Positions 13,364 through 14,666 of a stretch of 14,666 bases of DNA are shown in pieces. The translations under genes and the position numbers were made by a program. The notes beneath the pieces are model-generated. The model made no database searches. It had not been told where the DNA came from and worked only from the letters and a program-made list of their open reading frames with translations. Position 1 is the stretch's first letter, and each line of letters begins with the position of its first letter. The stretch covers positions 1 to 14,666 of the forward strand of contig JBBQVN010000094.1 of the NCBI GenBank assembly GCA_038211475.1, in the 5' to 3' direction. This DNA is from JANYBT01 sp038211475. Its GTDB lineage: Bacteria > Acidobacteriota > Terriglobia > Terriglobales > Acidobacteriaceae.

Positions 13364-14666
13364 ATGAGACCGATCCTTAATGCGATACGCAGTTCAGCAA
13401 TGAAGGCGTTCGCCGTTCTTGTAGTATGCGCTGCGGCCGCGATCGGCTTGCCTGCACAGACTTTCACCACACTGCATAGCTTCGACTCGACCGACGGTGC
13501 CAACCCTATCGCGGGCCTGATCCAGGCCGCCGATGGGAATTTGTATGGAGCGGCAACCAATGGTGGCGCGCACAGCGATGGCACGGTTTTCAAAATTATC
13601 ACGAGCGGCTTGCTAACCACGTTGCACAGCTTCGACCACACGGACGGCTTTTTCCCCGTCGCGCCGCCGCTTGAGGCTAGAGACGGGAACTTCTACGGGA
13701 CGACGTCCGGCACAGTCTTCAAACTCACCCCTAGTGGCGTGGTCACGACACTGCACACCTTCGGTGGGCCCGACGGTCTTTCCCCGGAAGGCGGGCTGAT
13801 CCAAGCCAAAGACGGGAATTTTTACGGGACGACCAACCTGGGCGGGGCCGCGGGCCTCGGCACGGTCTTCAAAATCACCCCTACAGGCACGCTGACCACG
13901 CTTTACAGTTTCTGCTCCCAAAGCAGTTGCGCCGATGGCGCCCGACCCGCAGCCGGGCTGCTCCAGGCCACGGACGGGAACTTCTACGGAACCACTTACG
14001 GTTACCCGGATACCAGTACTCAATATGGGACCGTATTCAAAATCACGTCGAGTGGTACCTTGACGACGCTGCATAGTTTCAACTCGACGGACGGCGAGGC
14101 GCCGTTCGCGGCGCTTATCGAGGTGGGTCGAAGCCTCTATGGAACAACATACTTCGGGGGCGGAGGTTCTGGAACGATCTTTAGGATTACCTTGGGCGGC
14201 GGCACGCTGACCACACTCTATAACTTCTGTTCCCAAAGCGGCTGCGTAGATGGCAGCGGCCCGGTCGCCGGCCTGGCCTATGCGACCGACGGCAACCTGT
14301 ACGGAACAACTTACTTCGGCGGAGCCCATGGCGGTGGAACGGTCTTCGAAATCACCCCGAGTGGCGCGCTGACCACGCTGCACAGCTTCGAAATGCTAGG
14401 CAATCCCGAAGGGGTGCTGGTTCAGGACACCAATGGGACTCTCTACGGGACAACGCAGATTGGCGGGGCCCGCAACCTTGGCACGGTCTTCAGCTTGTCT
14501 GTAGGTCTTGGTCCGTTTGTTGAGACGCAGACCACCTCCGGCAAGGTCGGAACGAAGGTCGTTATCCTCGGAACGAATCTGACCGGCTCGACCAGCGTCA
14601 CCTTCAACGGCACGGCGGCCAGCTTCAAAGTGGTTTCGAGTTCCGAAATCACCGCCAGCGTACCCA
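13364..14666 (+). CDS. Secreted GloVer-repeat protein with IPT/TIG domain (partial, C-terminus off window)
   Basis: 434 codons are visible with no stop before the right edge. A signal peptide (Ala-rich core, about 14-31, cut near LPA-Q) leads into seven repeats of about 50 residues starting near residues 34, 84, 127, 177, 232, 281 and 335. Each follows LTTLHSF-x-DG, DGNxYGTT, GG, GTVFKITPSG. This matches the Gloeobacter/Verrucomicrobia (GloVer, TIGR03803) repeat, thought to form a beta-propeller-like extracellular structure. From about 383 an IPT/TIG immunoglobulin-like domain begins (VGTKVVILGTNLTGSTSVTF). A membrane or wall anchor may follow outside the window. GAGG lies 5 bases before the ATG. 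Repeats 4 and 6 contain a CSQS(S/G)C pair, possibly a disulfide outside the cell. Role unknown; surface or adhesion functions are guesses. Confidence 0.9.
   Translation, partial: MRPILNAIRSSAMKAFAVLVVCAAAAIGLPAQTFTTLHSFDSTDGANPIAGLIQAADGNLYGAATNGGAHSDGTVFKIITSGLLTTLHSFDHTDGFFPVAPPLEARDGNFYGTTSGTVFKLTPSGVVTTLHTFGGPDGLSPEGGLIQAKDGNFYGTTNLGGAAGLGTVFKITPTGTLTTLYSFCSQSSCADGARPAAGLLQATDGNFYGTTYGYPDTSTQYGTVFKITSSGTLTTLHSFNSTDGEAPFAALIEVGRSLYGTTYFGGGGSGTIFRITLGGGTLTTLYNFCSQSGCVDGSGPVAGLAYATDGNLYGTTYFGGAHGGGTVFEITPSGALTTLHSFEMLGNPEGVLVQDTNGTLYGTTQIGGARNLGTVFSLSVGLGPFVETQTTSGKVGTKVVILGTNLTGSTSVTFNGTAASFKVVSSSEITASVP
13463..14503 (+). repeat. Seven in-gene GloVer repeats
   Basis: About 150-base coding units recur seven times. 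They are diverged in DNA but keep blocks such as CTGACCACGCTGCACAG and ACGGTCTTCAAAATCACC. Repeat 2 is shortened, lacking the GG segment between YGTT and GTVF. Arrays like this can change copy number by recombination. Confidence 0.85.

Noticed and set aside
13613..14383. Minus-strand repetitive open frame of 256 codons
   Set aside because: Its repeats (QRG-x-RATRGDFED-like) are simply the reverse reading of the GloVer repeats on the plus strand.
1..14666. CRISPR, tRNA, rRNA, insertion sequence, toxin-antitoxin or phage defence genes
   Set aside because: I looked for these on both strands and saw no direct-repeat/spacer array, transposase, integrase, tRNA-like cloverleaf or defence motif.

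Overview
The window looks like chromosomal DNA from an acidobacterium (class Terriglobia or a close relative). This is inferred from the mix of genes: a tandem-repeat 'GloVer' surface protein followed by an IPT/TIG domain, a CarD regulator, an outer membrane with a TonB receptor and lipoproteins, a small secreted HP/NP-repeat protein, GC-rich DNA, and many tightly packed or convergent genes. No taxonomic marker is present, so the assignment is moderate. I see no prophage, insertion sequence, CRISPR array, tRNA or rRNA. Almost every gene is a recognisable housekeeping or envelope gene.

Left part (1-2733). A minus-strand isoaspartyl peptidase/asparaginase runs off the left edge. It is followed on the plus strand by a small secreted protein with HP/NP repeats and a clear intrinsic terminator. 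Next is a minus-strand pair, greA then a CDP-alcohol phosphatidyltransferase, joined stop-to-start (TAA directly followed by ATG).

Middle (2826-8888). carD and ruvX lie on the plus strand and are separated by a heptanucleotide tandem repeat. mltG (minus) diverges from a plus-strand pair made of a LolA/LolB-like lipoprotein and an FtsX/MacB-type permease. That pair converges on a minus-strand queA-cysteine dioxygenase operon. The themes are translation and transcription fidelity (greA, queA), cell-wall and outer-membrane assembly (mltG, lipoprotein, permease) and sulfur amino-acid catabolism.

Right part (8993-14666). A class II aldolase-family gene (plus) overlaps, stop against stop, a minus-strand TonB-dependent receptor. 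The receptor is preceded by a well-preserved cobalamin riboswitch, so it is most likely a BtuB-type corrinoid importer. Its Shine-Dalgarno can pair perfectly with the 3' edge of the riboswitch. Beyond about 290 bases of apparently noncoding DNA lies a minus-strand DHFR/RibD-C family gene with four 15-bp degenerate tandem repeats in its upstream region. A divergent GloVer-repeat surface protein with a good sigma70-like promoter runs off the right edge.

I found no convincing previously undescribed system. The observations most worth checking are the arrangement of the riboswitch expression platform, the short-period tandem repeats in three intergenic regions, and the cysteine dioxygenase that keeps the Cys-Tyr pair typical of animal enzymes.
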